The notes below the pieces were generated by a model. It made no database searches. It saw nothing but the letters and a program-made list of their open reading frames with translations, and had not been told where the DNA came from. From CAYLLT01 sp964591605 (lineage in GTDB: Bacteria; Planctomycetota; Phycisphaerae; UBA1845; PWPN01), in the NCBI GenBank assembly GCA_964591605.1, contig CAZQEN010000339.1, positions 1 through 8,183 on the forward strand: a stretch of 8,183 nt of DNA. Reading direction: 5' to 3'. Numbering within the stretch: the stretch's first letter is position 1; each line of letters opens with the position of its first letter. Positions 6,535-8,183 of this stretch are shown piece by piece. The translations under genes were made by a program, and so were the position numbers.

Positions 6535-7763
6535 TCGAAGACTTCCTTGTAGAGCTGCTCTCCCAGGGACAGATCGTACTCCTGCCTGTAATGAGCGATG
6601 GTGTCCGCGAAATCGTCCAGGTTCTTCGTCGTCGTAAGCGAACCGTCCCGCCTGAACCGGGTCACACACGCCAGATCCCGGTCAAACAGGTCCAGGAAAT
6701 ACGGGCTGTGAGATGTGAAAATCGTCTGCGATCCCGGTGCCAACGCGCTCAGATTGTCCCACAGACTTTGTAGGACACCTCGAAAAAGGCTGTTCTCCGG
6801 CTCTTCAATGATGCTGCTGGCACCGGGCCAGCCAGGGGTCTCTTCAACCCGTTCTGCCTGCGTCAGGACGGCTGCGAGACCCAAGATGCAGAGTGAGCCA
6901 TCCGACAGTGTATCCCAACTGACCTTGCGGCGCCCCTTCAGAAAGACGTATGGAACGGGCGTATTGTCCGGTAGTGCGTAGAAGCCCAGAGAATCCATGG
7001 ATGGCTCTATCTGTGACACCAGTTCGAGGACCTCGCGATACCGGGGCTCATCCTCGTTTTTGAGCTGGAACAGGATGAGTGGAAGGTTCTGACCGTGGGG
7101 TGCCAGAATCCTGCCACCGCCGTCTCCCATCAACTCCTTCGAGGTCCAGCCGTATCGCATCAAGGGCGGCGACAGACAGTAATAGCTAATCGACCCCAGG
7201 AACCGCTTGAAAAGGGTCGCTCGCCTGTTGGTGGGAAGCTCGTAAAGCTGGAAGAGCATCGATCGGTCGCGAGGCGCACCCGTCTCGACATACAAATCTT
7301 TGGTGTCTCCACCCTTGAGGTAGTGTTCCTCATGAAGTAGTCGAACATGATTACCGTCTGACTGCAGGAGCGAAACATCGGGCCAGTGATCACCTTTGAC
7401 CGTCAAACTCTCCAGCAAAGTCGAAAATGGCGGTTTATCAGAGTCGGTGGTAAAGCTCCCCGGCTCTACCCGCAGGTGAAGCCGGTAGTGGAACGTGAGC
7501 AGAGAACCTTCAAAACGCAGCTCGCACGTGCACTCAAACTCCGAATGACGTGAGTCAAACTCCCAATGACAAAAGGCATCTGGACCGCCGGGAATACGAA
7601 TGCCCGAGAATGGATTACTCGCCGTTGCTCCCAGAAATCTAAGCGCGTGGCAAAAGTTGGTCTTGCCGGAGTTGTTCTTGCCGACGATGAGATGGCGTCT
7701 GCGGAGGTCAACCTCAAAGTTCAAGAACGTCTTGAAGTTATGAACGCGAAAACGTGTTATCAT
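6531..7763 (-). CDS. OLD/RecF-like ABC ATPase (AAA_21-type), likely conflict-system component
   Basis: The 410-residue protein has a complete ABC ATPase core split by a long middle region. It begins MITRFRVHNFKTF, as many SMC/OLD/RecF-like ATPases do. Walker A is GKNNSGKT (28-35), the ABC signature is LSDGS (286-290), Walker B is SSIIEEPEN (317-324, catalytic E321 likely) and the switch histidine is in TSHSPYF (350-356, H352). There is no C-terminal TOPRIM domain, so it is not an OLD or GajA nuclease itself; the nuclease-like part is plausibly the next gene, as in two-gene PARIS-like arrangements. ATG at 7763 is chosen over the upstream frame start at 7805 because the family N-terminus begins there and AGGTG lies 5 bases upstream (7773-7769). 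GC is about 50-57% in sampled lines, below pgk and rpe. Whether it protects against phage is inference. Confidence 0.85.
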   Translation of the reverse strand: MITRFRVHNFKTFLNFEVDLRRRHLIVGKNNSGKTNFCHALRFLGATASNPFSGIRIPGGPDAFCHWEFDSRHSEFECTCELRFEGSLLTFHYRLHLRVEPGSFTTDSDKPPFSTLLESLTVKGDHWPDVSLLQSDGNHVRLLHEEHYLKGGDTKDLYVETGAPRDRSMLFQLYELPTNRRATLFKRFLGSISYYCLSPPLMRYGWTSKELMGDGGGRILAPHGQNLPLILFQLKNEDEPRYREVLELVSQIEPSMDSLGFYALPDNTPVPYVFLKGRRKVSWDTLSDGSLCILGLAAVLTQAERVEETPGWPGASSIIEEPENSLFRGVLQSLWDNLSALAPGSQTIFTSHSPYFLDLFDRDLACVTRFRRDGSLTTTKNLDDFADTIAHYRQEYDLSLGEQLYKEVFE

Positions 7764-7779
7764 GACGCCACCTGATCCT

Positions 7780-7785
7780 ATTATA
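7780..7785 (-). promoter_or_regulatory. Perfect TATAAT -10 box before the ATPase gene
   Basis: On the minus strand TATAAT occupies 7785-7780 in the 38-base gap between the pgk stop and the ATPase start. It stands out in a GC-rich locus. No good -35 hexamer lies 16-18 bases upstream; that stretch is the end of pgk (AAGTGA-like). Transcription starting near 7773-7775 would leave a leader of only about 10-12 bases that barely includes the AGGTG ribosome site. It would let the cassette be transcribed independently of pgk, but a chance match is possible. Confidence 0.4.
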
Positions 7786-7801
7786 CCGCTCGCTGAATTC
7801 G

Positions 7802-8183
7802 TCACTTCTCGTCCAGCACTTCGACGGCCTTAAATGGCTTGCCCTCCATGAATTCGAGGCTGGCGCCGCCGCCGGTGCTGACGTGGGAGACTTTTTCGGA
7901 GAGGCCGGCCTGTTCGATGGCGGCCGCGCTGTCGCCGCCGCCGATGACGGTGATCGCGCCCCTGGCGGTCGCATCCACCAGGGCGTGGGCGATGGCGGTC
8001 GTGCCCTTGTCGAAGGGCGGGGTCTCGAAGACGCCCATGGGGCCGTTCCAGACCACGGTTTTCGCACCGGCGACAATCTTCTTGTACTCCTCGACCGTTT
8101 GGGGTCCGATATCGAAGCCGCTCAGGTCATCGGGGATGTCGCCTTCGACCGTTTTCGTGGCGATGCCTTCTTTGAGATCGGCG
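7802..8183 (-). CDS. pgk: Phosphoglycerate kinase, C-terminal part (runs off the right edge)
   Basis: Only the last 126 residues are present; the gene continues beyond 8183. The enzyme transfers phosphate between 1,3-bisphosphoglycerate and ADP in glycolysis and, in reverse, in gluconeogenesis or carbon fixation, in the cytoplasm. The C-terminal nucleotide-binding domain is recognised by DIGPQTVEEY, VVWNGPMGVFE, TVIGGGDSAAAIEQAGL and HVSTGGGASLEFMEGK, matching the family's conserved blocks and ending normally with a TGA stop 38 bases before the next gene. GC is high (about 68% in a sampled line), typical of the native chromosome. Confidence 0.97.
   Translation of the reverse strand, partial: ADLKEGIATKTVEGDIPDDLSGFDIGPQTVEEYKKIVAGAKTVVWNGPMGVFETPPFDKGTTAIAHALVDATARGAITVIGGGDSAAAIEQAGLSEKVSHVSTGGGASLEFMEGKPFKAVEVLDEK

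Overview
The window is a GC-rich bacterial chromosome segment in which every recognisable gene lies on the minus strand. The high GC, the weak or absent Shine-Dalgarno sites at several starts, the large secreted FG-GAP protein with a 'GQGC' export signal, and a eukaryote-like HAL2-type phosphatase together suggest a planctomycete (Phycisphaerae-like) or a related lineage. That placement is inference, because no rRNA or phylogenetic marker is complete here.

Layout in transcription order (right to left). Positions 8183-7802 hold the C-terminal third of phosphoglycerate kinase (pgk). After a 38-base gap with a perfect TATAAT come two tightly coupled genes. The first (7763-6531) is an ABC/OLD-type ATPase. 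The second (6534-5926) is a small protein with TOPRIM-like/DUF4276-like signatures, overlapping the first by 4 bases (GTGA). Its end overlaps the start of ribulose-phosphate 3-epimerase (rpe, 5939-5199) by 14 bases. A 382-base non-coding gap (4817-5198) carries a plausible sigma-70-type promoter. Next is a 1041-residue exported protein (4816-1691) with two Ig/cadherin-like modules and a seven-bladed FG-GAP propeller. It overlaps by 14 bases a HAL2-family 3'(2'),5'-bisphosphate nucleotidase (1704-640). The left 639 bases are non-coding and repeat-rich: a roughly 46-base tandem repeat (122-273) and a cluster of alternating palindromes resembling REP/BIME or MITE DNA (355-590).

The housekeeping genes pgk and rpe (central carbon metabolism) flank the ATPase/TOPRIM-like pair. 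That pair has clearly lower GC (about 50-57% in hand-counted lines, against roughly 68-72% in pgk and rpe), its own candidate promoter and tight translational coupling. This is the pattern expected of a horizontally acquired two-gene conflict or defence cassette lodged between core genes, and it is the best candidate here for an undescribed system. The exported propeller and the nucleotidase may share a transcript, but no functional link between them is evident.
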